Positions 1-7,502 of a stretch of 64,000 nt of DNA are shown here, in pieces (the stretch's first letter is position 1; each line of letters opens with the position of its first letter). Origin of the DNA: Methanoregulaceae archaeon (lineage in GTDB: Bacteria > Armatimonadota > Fimbriimonadia > Fimbriimonadales > Fimbriimonadaceae); the NCBI GenBank assembly GCA_020850325.1, contig JADZEW010000018.1, positions 1 through 64,000 on the forward strand, written 5' to 3'. The position numbers and the translations under genes were made by a program. A model generated the notes under the pieces. It had not been told where the DNA came from. It worked only from the letters and a program-made list of their open reading frames with translations, and did not search any database.

Positions 1-151
1 AAGATAGCGTTCGACTCCCGCCGCGGACGACGCGTGCACACTCTCGCTATGGGCCTCGATTAGCCCAAGGGGAATCGTGCCTTCCCGCGTCGTTCCCGAC
101 TCGCAGTGTTTTACTAGGGGAAGGATCGCCAAGTCCGACAAAAAACCACAA
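1..151. other. Upstream region with no recognisable gene
   Basis: I see no convincing reading frame here. It may hold the end of a preceding gene or part of a divergent promoter, but the window edge prevents a decision. Confidence 0.4.
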
Positions 152-169
152 CTATGACCCGCGTCATAG
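152..169. promoter_or_regulatory. CRP/FNR-type operator upstream of the respiratory operon
   Basis: The site is an inverted repeat CTATGAC, CCGC, GTCATAG, with 7-bp perfect arms and centre at 160.5. An almost identical palindrome lies at 7481-7502 in front of the opposite-strand operon. The centre is 29.5 bp from the first base of a -10-like hexamer GAAAAT (190-195), which is the class II activator geometry (site at -41.5). The predicted transcript start, about 202, is almost at the ATG at 205. The likely binder is the CRP-family protein encoded at 7501-8196; that link is inference. Confidence 0.7.
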
Positions 170-204
170 CTTGCCCCTCTCAACTCCGCGAAAATCACCT
201 CGAC

Positions 205-924
205 ATGGCTCGCTACTCGATGCTCATCGACCTGACCCGGTGTATCGGTTGCGATGCATGCACCCTCGCGTGCAAGCAAGAGAACGGAACTCCCGTGGAC
301 ACCTTCTTCGCTCGCGTCATCAATGTGGAGGTCGGCGAATATCCCAACGTCAAGCGGCTCTACATTCCGGTGCTCTGCAACCACTGCGAGGATGCTCCCT
401 GCCTGAAGGCGTGCCCCAACAAGGCAATCTTCCGGCGAGCTGACGGCATTGTGCTGGTCGATCAGGACCGTTGCCGCGGCACCGGGGCGTGTGTTTCGGC
501 TTGCCCGTACGGCAACATCGTCCTCAACCGCGCCCCCGACGACTGGTATCTCACCGCAGACGAACCCTACGAGCGCGACTTCGTCAAGCCGCGCCTGCAC
601 CCCGGAGTGGCCCGCAAGTGCACCTACTGCGCCCACCGGGTCGACGAAGGGCTAGATCCCGCCTGCGTGGTCGCCTGCCCTACCCACGCCCGCATTTTCG
701 GCGACCTCGAGGACGCAGAGAGCGAGATCTCGACCTATATCGTCGCCCAAGAGCATGAGACGGGCCGAAAGCCGTTTCACCTGCTGCCACAAGCGGGCAC
801 CCAGCCCGCGGGATGCTACTTGGGGCCGATGGCCAAGCAAGAGCCCTCAACGCTCGGACAGACGGATGGACTTGGCGAAGCTCCCGCCGCCGAGGCCCGA
901 CGCCAACACGAGGTCACCCGATGA
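205..924 (+). CDS. 4Fe-4S ferredoxin-type electron-transfer subunit (NarH/DmsB/TtrB-like)
   Basis: This 239-residue protein carries iron-sulfur clusters of the kind that serve molybdopterin oxidoreductases. Cysteine groups are C13-C16-C19-C23, C58-C61-C66-C70, C90/C96/C100 and C139-C142-C154-C158. In the third group the expected second cysteine is Thr93 (CRGTGAC). NarH has a Trp at the equivalent place and binds a 3Fe-4S cluster there, so a 3Fe-4S cluster is likely here too. I start at ATG 205 because the longer frame (from 154) begins inside the operator palindrome and the family consensus starts at ARYSMLIDL. The stop overlaps the next start (ATGA). No molybdopterin subunit is visible, so the electron partner is unknown. 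Confidence 0.85.
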   Translation: MARYSMLIDLTRCIGCDACTLACKQENGTPVDTFFARVINVEVGEYPNVKRLYIPVLCNHCEDAPCLKACPNKAIFRRADGIVLVDQDRCRGTGACVSACPYGNIVLNRAPDDWYLTADEPYERDFVKPRLHPGVARKCTYCAHRVDEGLDPACVVACPTHARIFGDLEDAESEISTYIVAQEHETGRKPFHLLPQAGTQPAGCYLGPMAKQEPSTLGQTDGLGEAPAAEARRQHEVTR

Positions 925-2063
925 AGCACCTGCTCCTTCCCTTCCTGCTCCTCGCCTCGGGTCTCTCCGTGGCCCAGTCCGACATTCCCACCCCGGTCGA
1001 GCAAGCCAAGGCCGCGCTGTACGGATCGTCCAACTGCATGGGCTGCCACGGAGCCAATGCGATGGGTGGGCTGGGGCCTCCGCTGGCGTCCAACACGCTC
1101 GAGAGCGCCGCATTCTTGAAGATCGTTCGCGAGGGCAAAGGCATGATGCCCGCCACGCCCGAAGCCGACTTGAGCGATGAGCAAGTGCAGAGCATCCACG
1201 AGGAGCTCAAGGTCGCTCCGTGGATACCCTCGCAGATCCCGATCGCCTACAAGGTCGGCCAGTATCTCTCGCCCGCCAACACCTCCAAGGTGTTCATTGG
1301 CGCCTTTGGGTTCTTCTTCCTGTTTGCCGGCATTGGGATCGTTCACGGCTTCCGCCTCGCGGGAGTCCGCCATATGATGCCGGCCATCCGCAAGATGGGA
1401 ATGGGCAAAGCGATCGGCATCTTCTTCAAGTCGCTCGTGGTCGATGGGCTGCTTGTTGGTTCGCTCTGGCAGGCGAGCCGCCATCGGTGGTTCATGCACG
1501 CGCTGATGCTCTACGGCTTCCTTGGACTGCTGGCCGCTGACATCCTGATCTCGGTTTACAACCCGCAACGGTTGCAGGTGCCGCTGACCCACCCGCTCAA
1601 GCTCCTGCCCTTGCTCTCCGGGACGGCCCTGATGATCGGCGTCGGCTACGTAATGTTTCGCTACCGAAGCGACAAGTACATCGACAACGGCCTCACGCTC
1701 GGGCGAGACTTCCTCTTCCTCAATCTGCTGTTCCACACGGTCTTCAGCGGGTTCCTTGTGGTGGTGCTGAAACGGATGGGCGTCCAGGATTGGGTCATGT
1801 CGATCTACCTGTACCACCTCGCGGCGATCTTCCTGCTGGTGGTGACGGGTCCGTTCACCCGATTCTCGCACGTGTATTTGGTGCCGCTGATGGCGGCTTT
1901 GACCCGGGTCACCGAAGCGGTAACCGTCAGCGGAGCCGACCTGGGCTTCGAGCGCGAGCCCGCCCCGGGCCGACACCACAAGTCGCAACGCATCGCCGAA
2001 AACGTCTTGGAGCAGCTCGGACCGGAATACGATGGTCCCGCCCGGCTGCGCTACTTCCCGTAG
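921..2063 (+). CDS. Cytochrome c / NarI-like cytochrome b fusion protein
   Basis: The 380-residue product has a signal peptide (about 1-19) and one c-type heme motif, CMGCH at 39-43, in a short monoheme domain. A membrane part from about residue 115 follows, with around six helices. Histidines in the helices (RWFMHALMLYGF, LFHTVFSG, YLYHLAAIF and FSHVYLVP) resemble those of NarI/HdrE-type diheme cytochrome b subunits. It probably moves electrons between the quinone pool and the Fe-S and heme c centres. It overlaps the upstream gene by ATGA and is followed 9 nt later by the Rieske gene. The fusion of monoheme c to a NarI-like b is uncommon. NarI-like is my best family guess from the pattern of histidines. 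Confidence 0.75.
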   Translation: MKHLLLPFLLLASGLSVAQSDIPTPVEQAKAALYGSSNCMGCHGANAMGGLGPPLASNTLESAAFLKIVREGKGMMPATPEADLSDEQVQSIHEELKVAPWIPSQIPIAYKVGQYLSPANTSKVFIGAFGFFFLFAGIGIVHGFRLAGVRHMMPAIRKMGMGKAIGIFFKSLVVDGLLVGSLWQASRHRWFMHALMLYGFLGLLAADILISVYNPQRLQVPLTHPLKLLPLLSGTALMIGVGYVMFRYRSDKYIDNGLTLGRDFLFLNLLFHTVFSGFLVVVLKRMGVQDWVMSIYLYHLAAIFLLVVTGPFTRFSHVYLVPLMAALTRVTEAVTVSGADLGFEREPAPGRHHKSQRIAENVLEQLGPEYDGPARLRYFP

Positions 2064-2072
2064 GAGCTAACC

Positions 2073-2567
2073 ATGTCCGAACACCAACCTCTGCTCGATC
2101 CCATCGACCCCCAGCGCCGCAAGGTGATGGGCGTGATCGTCGGCGTGATCAACCTTGGCCTAATCGGAGCGATCGTCGGCCCGGTCGTAGGATTCGCGGC
2201 CTCACCTATGAAGTCGAAGATGAAGGAAACCTGGGTCGAACTGATGGACGAACACTTGATCGCCCCCGGCGAGATCAAAGAAGTCAACTTCTCGATGCGC
2301 GTCGTGGATGGCTATCACGAGGTCGAACGCAAGTACACCGTGTTCCTGCGCCGCAGCGAGGAAGGGGTGCTCTGCCTCGATCCCGCCTGCACGCACTTGG
2401 GTTGCCGTGTCGAGTACCAGAGCGACCGACGCCGATTCATCTGCCCCTGCCACGGCGGGGTGTTCGATGAGGAGGGCCGCGTCAAGTCCGGCCCACCGCC
2501 CAAGCCCATGGACCGCCACCCGGTGAAGATCGAGGGTGGCAAGATCTGGATTTCCCGAGAGGTGTGA
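2073..2567 (+). CDS. Rieske 2Fe-2S protein, membrane-anchored
   Basis: The 164-residue product has an N-terminal RR pair and one hydrophobic helix (about 19-42), then a Rieske domain. Ligand motifs are CTHLGC at 106-111 and CPCHGG at 124-129, both complete with Cys and His ligands and the disulfide cysteines. It lies immediately before a cytochrome b gene, so together they form the core of a quinol:acceptor oxidoreductase of the bc1/b6f superfamily. The next gene starts one base after its stop. Confidence 0.93.
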   Translation: MSEHQPLLDPIDPQRRKVMGVIVGVINLGLIGAIVGPVVGFAASPMKSKMKETWVELMDEHLIAPGEIKEVNFSMRVVDGYHEVERKYTVFLRRSEEGVLCLDPACTHLGCRVEYQSDRRRFICPCHGGVFDEEGRVKSGPPPKPMDRHPVKIEGGKIWISREV

Positions 2568-2568
2568 C

Positions 2569-3768
2569 GTGAGCAAACGCCCAACCTATGAACCCCATGA
2601 GTCGCCTTCTCTGACCCCCGAAGTGCGGGTCGACCTCCCACGTGAAGCGAGCGAACAAGAACGCTTGCAGCTCGATCGGCCCGCATTTCGGGATTGGCTC
2701 GAACTCCGAGTAGGTTGGTATGGGTTTGTCCGCAAGAACTTGGATGAACCGATGCCTCCGGGCGTCGGCTGGTGGCAAACGCTGGGCAACTTGCTGCTCA
2801 CGTTGCTGATGTTTCAGTTCGTGACCGGAATCGCGCTGGCGATGTTCTACTCGGCGAGCCCGGAGACCGCCCACGCCAGCGTCAAGCACATCACTTTCAA
2901 TGTCACGCTTGGCTCGTTTGTGCGCGGACTGCACGTGTGGGGCTCGACCCTCATCGTGGTGGTGATGGTGATGCATACGCTGCGTGTTTTTTTCTGGGGC
3001 TCGTACAAGAAGCCCCGCGAACTCACTTGGGTCGTCGGGGTTCTGATTTTCCAGGTGATCCTCGGATTCTCGTTCACCGGCTACCTCTTGCCGTGGGACC
3101 AGAAGGCGTATTGGGCGACGGTGGTCGGCACGCGCATCGCGGCGACGGTTCCGTTCGTCGGGGATAGCCTGCTGCTCCTCGTTCGGGGCGGGCCCGAGGT
3201 TGGAGCGCTGACGCTGACGCGCTTCTACGCGGCGCACGTGATGCTGCTTCCCGCCGCGCTGATGGGGCTCGTGGCGATCCACCTCTACTTGGTGCGGCGA
3301 CACCATATCGCCGGTCCGGTGCTCCCGCAGCGGGGGCGGCCGGTTCCGTTCTATCCGAACCAGCTCTTCAAGGATGCGGTAGTCCTCCTGGTCGGGGTGG
3401 GAATGCTGATCTATATGGCGATCGGCTTCCCACCCGCGCTCGAAGGGATCGCCGACCCGACGGGTACCGACTTCTCGCCTCGGCCGGAGTGGTATTTCTT
3501 GGGCCTCTACGAGTTGCTGAAGATCATGCCCGCGGGCTACGAGATGCTCGCGACGGTGGTGATTCCCGGCCTTATCTCGATCGGGATGCTGTTCCTGCCG
3601 TGGCTGGACCGCTCCGACTCGCGCCATCCCGCGCGGCGGCAGTGGATCATCACGTCCGGCATGGCGGTGATTCTGTTGATCGGGCTAATGACGCTGAAGG
3701 GCATTCTTGAGACCCCGCCGCCGCATGAGGTTCCGGGGGAGACGCCGGAAGTGGTTGCGGCGAAGTAG
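2569..3768 (+). CDS. Cytochrome b of a Rieske/cytochrome b complex (b6 plus subunit IV in one chain)
   Basis: A GTG start at 2569 directly after the Rieske stop gives 399 residues; the longer frame runs into the Rieske gene. Heme b ligands are His122/His136 and His223/His238. The second pair is separated by 14 residues, as in cytochrome b6 (13 in mitochondrial-type cytochrome b). GYLLPWDQKAYWA is the typical Qo-side segment. The C-terminal part carries PEWY (in RPEWYFLGLYELLK), so the subunit IV half is fused. The long soluble N-terminus (about 65 residues) is unusual. Role: quinol oxidation with transfer to the Rieske protein and the cytochrome c fusion. Confidence 0.93.
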   Translation: MSKRPTYEPHESPSLTPEVRVDLPREASEQERLQLDRPAFRDWLELRVGWYGFVRKNLDEPMPPGVGWWQTLGNLLLTLLMFQFVTGIALAMFYSASPETAHASVKHITFNVTLGSFVRGLHVWGSTLIVVVMVMHTLRVFFWGSYKKPRELTWVVGVLIFQVILGFSFTGYLLPWDQKAYWATVVGTRIAATVPFVGDSLLLLVRGGPEVGALTLTRFYAAHVMLLPAALMGLVAIHLYLVRRHHIAGPVLPQRGRPVPFYPNQLFKDAVVLLVGVGMLIYMAIGFPPALEGIADPTGTDFSPRPEWYFLGLYELLKIMPAGYEMLATVVIPGLISIGMLFLPWLDRSDSRHPARRQWIITSGMAVILLIGLMTLKGILETPPPHEVPGETPEVVAAK

Positions 3769-3810
3769 ATTGACCTCGAGACGGCCCAGCGTCCTAAAGT
3801 ACATCCTCGC

Positions 3811-3829
3811 GACCGACCTGACGTCGGTC
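3811..3829 (+). terminator. Hairpin after the cytochrome b gene
   Basis: GACCGAC and GTCGGTC form 7-bp arms around a 5-nt loop, 43 nt after the cytochrome b stop. There is no T-run, so termination is only possible. Confidence 0.3.
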
Positions 3830-3842
3830 AAACTTGGGTAAA

Positions 3843-3866
3843 CCCCACCCGACCCGACGGGTGGGG
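3843..3866 (+). other. Perfect GC hairpin just before rhuM
   Basis: CCCCACCCG and CGGGTGGGG form 9-bp perfect arms around a 6-nt loop, 8 nt before the rhuM start codon. It could be a terminator for the upstream operon without a T-run, or a leader structure that limits rhuM translation. Confidence 0.45.
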
Positions 3867-3874
3867 CAGATGCG

Positions 3875-4939
3875 ATGAGCGGGAAGAGAGATCAGCCGAA
3901 CAAGAACAACAACATCGTCCGCTCTTCGGCGGCCGAGTACTTGACGTTTGTGGCGGCAACAGGTGAACAGACTGATGCGATCGAGGTTCGCTATCAGGAT
4001 GAGAACGTATGGCTCACCCAGAAGATGATGGCCGCTCTCTATGGCGTTACCGTGCCCGCGATCAGCCAACACCTCAAGCGGATTTTTTCAGACGGCGAGC
4101 TTGAGGAAGAGGCAACTGTTAAGTACTACTTAACAGTTCAGTCAGAGGGATCCCGCCAAGTTGAGCGGAGCGTTGCTCACTACAACCTGCAAATCATCAT
4201 CGCCGTCGGATTCAAGATCGAGAACGATCGTGCCGTGCAGTTCCGCAAATGGGCGGGGCAAATCGTTAAGGACTACACCATCCAGGGCTGGGTCATGGAT
4301 GCGGAGCGCCTCAAGAAGGGGCACATGTTCACGGACGAGTACTTCGAACGTCAACTCGAACTCATTCGCGAGATCCGGCTTTCGGAGCGCAAGTTCTATC
4401 AGAAAGTGACCGACCTCTATGCGACGGCATTTGACTACGATGCCTCCGCCCCGACCACCAAAGACTTCTTCGCGCTCGTGCAGAACAAGATGCACTGGGC
4501 GGTTCATCGACACACGGCCGCCGAGTTGATCGTCGAGCGAGCCGACGCCGAGAAAGAACACATGGGCCTGACGACCTGGGAATCCGCTCCGCATGGGAAG
4601 ATCATCAAGTCGGATGTCTCGATCGCCAAGAACTACCTCAGCCAGCCGGAACTCGATCATCTCGCCCGAATCGTCAGCATGTACCTCGACTATGCGGAGT
4701 TGCAGGCCACGCGGAAGGTGCCGATGTCGATGGAAGACTGGGCAAAGCGGCTAGACGGCTTCCTCGAGTTCAACGAACACGAGATCCTCATTGGACCAGG
4801 TCGAATCACGCATGAACAGGCCAAGCTCCATGCCGAATCCGAGTTCGAGAAGTACCGTATCGTCCAAGACCGCCTGTTCCGAAGCGACTTTGACCGGTTC
4901 TTGTCCCTAGAAAACGAGATTGAGGGATCAGATGTCTGA
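3875..4939 (+). CDS. rhuM: RhuM family protein
   Basis: The 354-residue product matches the virulence protein RhuM family in layout. An N-terminal DNA-binding-like part contains VWLTQKMMAALYGVTVPAISQHLKRIF (quoted here in part: WLTQKMMAALYG), followed by the conserved TVQSEGSRQVER and YNLQIIIAVGFKI segments and the C-terminal EHEIL region. Related domains occur in phage antirepressors and in toxin or defence islands; the biochemical role is not known. It is unrelated to its respiratory neighbours and lies alone between two operons, which suggests accessory, transferred DNA. A perfect 25-nt inverted repeat lies inside the gene (4114-4138). Start chosen at the ATG 8 nt after the GC hairpin. Confidence 0.88.
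   Translation: MSGKRDQPNKNNNIVRSSAAEYLTFVAATGEQTDAIEVRYQDENVWLTQKMMAALYGVTVPAISQHLKRIFSDGELEEEATVKYYLTVQSEGSRQVERSVAHYNLQIIIAVGFKIENDRAVQFRKWAGQIVKDYTIQGWVMDAERLKKGHMFTDEYFERQLELIREIRLSERKFYQKVTDLYATAFDYDASAPTTKDFFALVQNKMHWAVHRHTAAELIVERADAEKEHMGLTTWESAPHGKIIKSDVSIAKNYLSQPELDHLARIVSMYLDYAELQATRKVPMSMEDWAKRLDGFLEFNEHEILIGPGRITHEQAKLHAESEFEKYRIVQDRLFRSDFDRFLSLENEIEGSDV
4114..4138. repeat. Perfect inverted repeat inside rhuM
   Basis: AACTGTTAAGT, ACT, ACTTAACAGTT: 11-bp perfect arms with a 3-nt loop, AT-rich against a GC-rich background. It encodes the conserved TVKYYLTV stretch. It may be an mRNA hairpin or an internal operator. Confidence 0.75.
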
Positions 4940-4948
4940 ACCGACACC

Positions 4949-5173
4949 TCACGCCGTCAGCCGCATCACGCCCCGCAGCATCCAGATGTTGATCCCCATG
5001 ATGCCCAGGCTCGCCAGCGCGGCGGGGACGGCGGGTTCATAGTTACCCGCGATGAGGTGCTCGAGCACCATCACGAAGAGCCAAATCTGCAGAAACACCA
5101 ACAGCAATTGGAACAGCAACAACGCCACGAAAACGACCGCTTTTTGGCGGCGGCGTTCGAACTCAACTTTCAT
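4949..5173 (-). CDS. Small two-helix membrane protein (DUF6755-like)
   Basis: The 74-residue product has a basic N-terminus (MKVEFERRRQ) and two hydrophobic helices (about 11-40 and 50-70). It is the last gene of the minus-strand respiratory operon and overlaps the Rieske gene by 11 nt, so it is probably a small accessory subunit that anchors or assembles the Rieske/Fe-S module. Its size, charge pattern and context recall the DUF6755 family found beside Rieske proteins; that family name is from memory and not certain. Confidence 0.7.
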   Translation of the reverse strand: MKVEFERRRQKAVVFVALLLFQLLLVFLQIWLFVMVLEHLIAGNYEPAVPAALASLGIMGINIWMLRGVMRLTA

Positions 5174-5654
5174 GGCGCACTCCTACCGCGTAGATCTCCT
5201 CGCCGCGAATGTCGAGCACGATGCGCGGCAAAGCGTGAGGCGGCGGGCCCTGAAGCACTCCGCCATCCTCGACCGAGAACGCGCCGTTGTGACACGGGCA
5301 GAACAGCCGCTCCTTTGTGCCCGCCTCATAAACGACCGGGCACGAGAGATGCGTGCACCGCCGCGAGTAGGCCACGTACTCACCATCCTTCCGGCGCACC
5401 AGCAGGCACAGGTCGCGCGGGCGCGGATAGTTGAACGGCACTGCCTCGCCGGGGGAGAGGTCGGCGATGGAGGCGATGCGAGCAGGCTCAAATGCACGCT
5501 CGTTCTTGGGGAGCTTCGTGTAGGCGGCCATTGCCGCAGTCCCCAACGCCAAGCCGCCGCTCGCCAGGGTCATGAACTTGAAGAACTCCCGGCGGGTGAC
5601 GAAGTGGTCGTCCTCCCAGTTCACCGGAAAGTCATCTCTCAGTTTCTCATCCAT
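5163..5654 (-). CDS. Rieske 2Fe-2S protein with Tat-like signal
   Basis: The 163-residue product has a twin-arginine signal (TRREFFKFM at about 20-28, then a hydrophobic stretch). The Rieske domain has CTHLSC at 100-105 and CPCHNG at 119-124, complete ligands. Ser104 stands where the first Rieske protein has Gly. It overlaps the upstream 4Fe-4S gene by 8 nt and the downstream small membrane protein gene by 11 nt, so the three are translationally coupled. No cytochrome b partner is adjacent; its quinol-side or reductase partner is therefore unclear. Confidence 0.92.
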   Translation of the reverse strand: MDEKLRDDFPVNWEDDHFVTRREFFKFMTLASGGLALGTAAMAAYTKLPKNERAFEPARIASIADLSPGEAVPFNYPRPRDLCLLVRRKDGEYVAYSRRCTHLSCPVVYEAGTKERLFCPCHNGAFSVEDGGVLQGPPPHALPRIVLDIRGEEIYAVGVRHES

Positions 5655-6249
5655 CTTGCCGTACCACCTGCTTCAAATCGCTCTTGCGCACCAGCGCCCC
5701 GGTCGAAACCGTGAGGGCGCGTGTTCCTGCGGGGACCATCAGATACACCTTCGTGCGCACCTTTTTGCCGCCAAAGATGAACTCATTGATCGGCGTACCG
5801 CTGCGCTCGGCGGCCAGTTCTTCGGGAGTGCCGAAGAAGAGCGCCCCGGACGGGCACACGGTCGCGCACATGGGCTTGAGCCCGACCGAGGTGCGGTCGT
5901 AGCACATGTCGCACTTCATCATCTGATCGATCTGTGCGTCGTACTTGGGCACCCCAAACGGACATGCGTACACGCAGTTCGTGCAGCCGATGCACCGTGG
6001 CTTGAGCGAGCTCTGCACCACGCCGTCGGGCGTCTTCTTGATCGCATCCGCCGGGCAAACGGCAGCACAGGCCGGATCTTCACAGTGCATACACACAATC
6101 GGCGTGGTCTGGACCGTGTCCGCCCGCTGGACTTGCTCCAAGTGGATCATCGACACGCCGGCGTGAGTATCGCACTCGCTGCAAGCCTGCACACAGGCAT
6201 TGCAGCCGATGCAACGGCTTGGATCGATATAGAAGTTTCGCTCGCTCAA
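5647..6249 (-). CDS. Four-cluster 4Fe-4S electron-transfer protein
   Basis: The 200-residue product carries CIGCNACVQAC, CMHCEDPACAAVC, CIGCTNCVYAC and CDMC...CATVC, that is, all sixteen cysteines for four 4Fe-4S clusters. This differs from the + strand homologue, which lacks one. No signal peptide is seen, so it probably faces the cytoplasm or travels with a Tat-exported partner. It lies between the porin and Rieske genes. Proteins of this family normally serve a molybdopterin enzyme, which is not in the window. Confidence 0.88.
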   Translation of the reverse strand: MSERNFYIDPSRCIGCNACVQACSECDTHAGVSMIHLEQVQRADTVQTTPIVCMHCEDPACAAVCPADAIKKTPDGVVQSSLKPRCIGCTNCVYACPFGVPKYDAQIDQMMKCDMCYDRTSVGLKPMCATVCPSGALFFGTPEELAAERSGTPINEFIFGGKKVRTKVYLMVPAGTRALTVSTGALVRKSDLKQVVRQDG

Positions 6250-6270
6250 TAGGAGTTCCTCATCTTCATT

Positions 6271-7449
6271 CTAGAACCGAATCCCATATTGTAAGTAGAA
6301 GAACACCTGTACGCGACCATCATTGGCGAGTTTCTTCACGAATCCGCCGGGGTTGAAGATGCCCAATCCCGCAGAAACCGATTCGCGAGCGTTGCGGCGC
6401 CAGTTGGCCTCGAGGTCGAACTCCCAACCGATGTTGCGACCGGAGTTACCCGTGGCATCGCGGAATGCCCCGCTGGGTCCAACGTTCGGACGCCCGCCCG
6501 CGGAGTACCATGCGTCGCGCGCATCTTGGAGCCACGCCGTGCTCAATCGGCCCTTCAGGTCAAGGTCCTTGCGCGGCTTGTGGGTAACGGTTAGCTGGAG
6601 CTGGTTCATGTTGCGCCAGGCGAACAGGTCCATCACCCCATAGAACTTGTGGTTGGTCGGATACAGGTTGTCGAACGTGCGGGACGTCCCCGTGGAGGGG
6701 CCGCCACTCGCCGAGTTCCACTCAAGTTGGATGTTGGTCTTCGGGTCGAGGTTCTTGGCAACTTGGAGGTGATACGCCCACGCTTGGTGGGTGCGGCCCA
6801 GATTGCTGCCGAACTGGTACGCGCCCTCAAAGTCGAACTCGATCTCGCCGTACATCTTGCGATAGGCGTGAGCGAGAGTCCAGAGATCGACCGAGCCGGC
6901 AGACGACTTGTCGTGCTTGAAGATCAGGCTGGTCTGACCCCACTTCGAGCGGTAGCTGGCGGCACCCAGGCGCGCGGCTCCCGGCAACGGCGACTGCACG
7001 CCGATGCGTCCGGCGAAGAGGTCCCACGAGGCATCTTGATACCGAACGGCATCGAACGTCCGCGCGGTGTTCACCCACTCAAGGGCGCCAATGAGCCGCT
7101 CGGAGCCCAAGATGATCCGCTGCCGGCCGGCGGTGACGGTCTTGCCGTCCTTCTGCCACTGCACGTTCGCGAGAAACAGATCGCTGCTCTCATCCGAGCC
7201 GTTTCGCCTAGTCCAAGCTTGATTGTGGGCGTATTGGTATTGCACAACCCCCGACCATGGCCCCTCGGGCTTCCACCGAAGGCCGACGCGGTAGCGCTGG
7301 AAAAGGTCCGATCGGTTATCTGAGCGGGCACGGTTAAAGTCACGGTCCAATCGTCGCTCGAATCGGAGTCGAGCTTCCGCTTCGATTTGGACCTGCGGCG
7401 CAACTGCCTGCGCCGCGATGGCGAGTCCTACGGGCAGAGTGAGTGGCAT
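6271..7449 (-). CDS. Alginate-export-like outer-membrane beta-barrel protein
   Basis: The product is about 392 residues with a short signal peptide (LTLPVGLAIAAQAVA). The body is alternating amphipathic strands and it ends in an aromatic residue (LQYGIRF), as outer-membrane barrels do. The segment GRQRIILGSERLIG followed by EWVNTARTFDAVR is characteristic of the alginate_exp barrel family. It may let an anion or other respiratory substrate through the outer membrane, since it heads a respiratory operon. GTG at 7452 and ATG at 7449 are adjacent possible starts. I prefer ATG 7449, because the predicted transcript start (about 7450) would leave it leaderless. Confidence 0.8.
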   Translation of the reverse strand: MPLTLPVGLAIAAQAVAPQVQIEAEARLRFERRLDRDFNRARSDNRSDLFQRYRVGLRWKPEGPWSGVVQYQYAHNQAWTRRNGSDESSDLFLANVQWQKDGKTVTAGRQRIILGSERLIGALEWVNTARTFDAVRYQDASWDLFAGRIGVQSPLPGAARLGAASYRSKWGQTSLIFKHDKSSAGSVDLWTLAHAYRKMYGEIEFDFEGAYQFGSNLGRTHQAWAYHLQVAKNLDPKTNIQLEWNSASGGPSTGTSRTFDNLYPTNHKFYGVMDLFAWRNMNQLQLTVTHKPRKDLDLKGRLSTAWLQDARDAWYSAGGRPNVGPSGAFRDATGNSGRNIGWEFDLEANWRRNARESVSAGLGIFNPGGFVKKLANDGRVQVFFYLQYGIRF

Positions 7450-7456
7450 CACTCAC

Positions 7457-7462
7457 TTTATG
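7457..7462 (-). promoter_or_regulatory. -10 element of the porin/Fe-S/Rieske operon
   Basis: The hexamer CATAAA (minus strand) begins exactly 29.5 bp from the centre of the palindrome at 7481-7502, the same spacing as at the other operon. It lies 7 nt from the ATG at 7449. Confidence 0.55.
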
Positions 7463-7480
7463 GCAGGCGACTCTGGGACG

Positions 7481-7502
7481 AACTATGACGCGCGTCATAG
7501 TT
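7481..7502. promoter_or_regulatory. CRP/FNR-type operator of the porin/Fe-S/Rieske operon
   Basis: A perfect 22-bp palindrome: AACTATGAC, GCGC, GTCATAGTT. It overlaps the stop codon of the regulator gene (7501-7503) and sits 32 nt before the porin ATG. The core matches the site at 152-169. With a -10 hexamer at 7462-7457 it forms class II activator geometry. Confidence 0.8.

Noticed and set aside
154-204. Upstream ATG extension of the first Fe-S gene
   Set aside because: It begins inside the operator palindrome and adds residues not seen in the family; ATG 205 is better.
816-1988. Long minus-strand frame (390 codons) opposite the cytochrome c/b fusion
   Set aside because: It is a GC-driven antisense shadow; its translation is rich in Arg, His, Gln and Glu without family motifs, and the + strand frame has clear heme motifs.
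2482-3627. Long minus-strand frame opposite cytochrome b
   Set aside because: Antisense shadow of a clearly recognised gene.
7453-7480. Start of the porin gene at GTG 7452
   Set aside because: Not excluded, but ATG 7449 fits the predicted transcript start; the difference is one residue.
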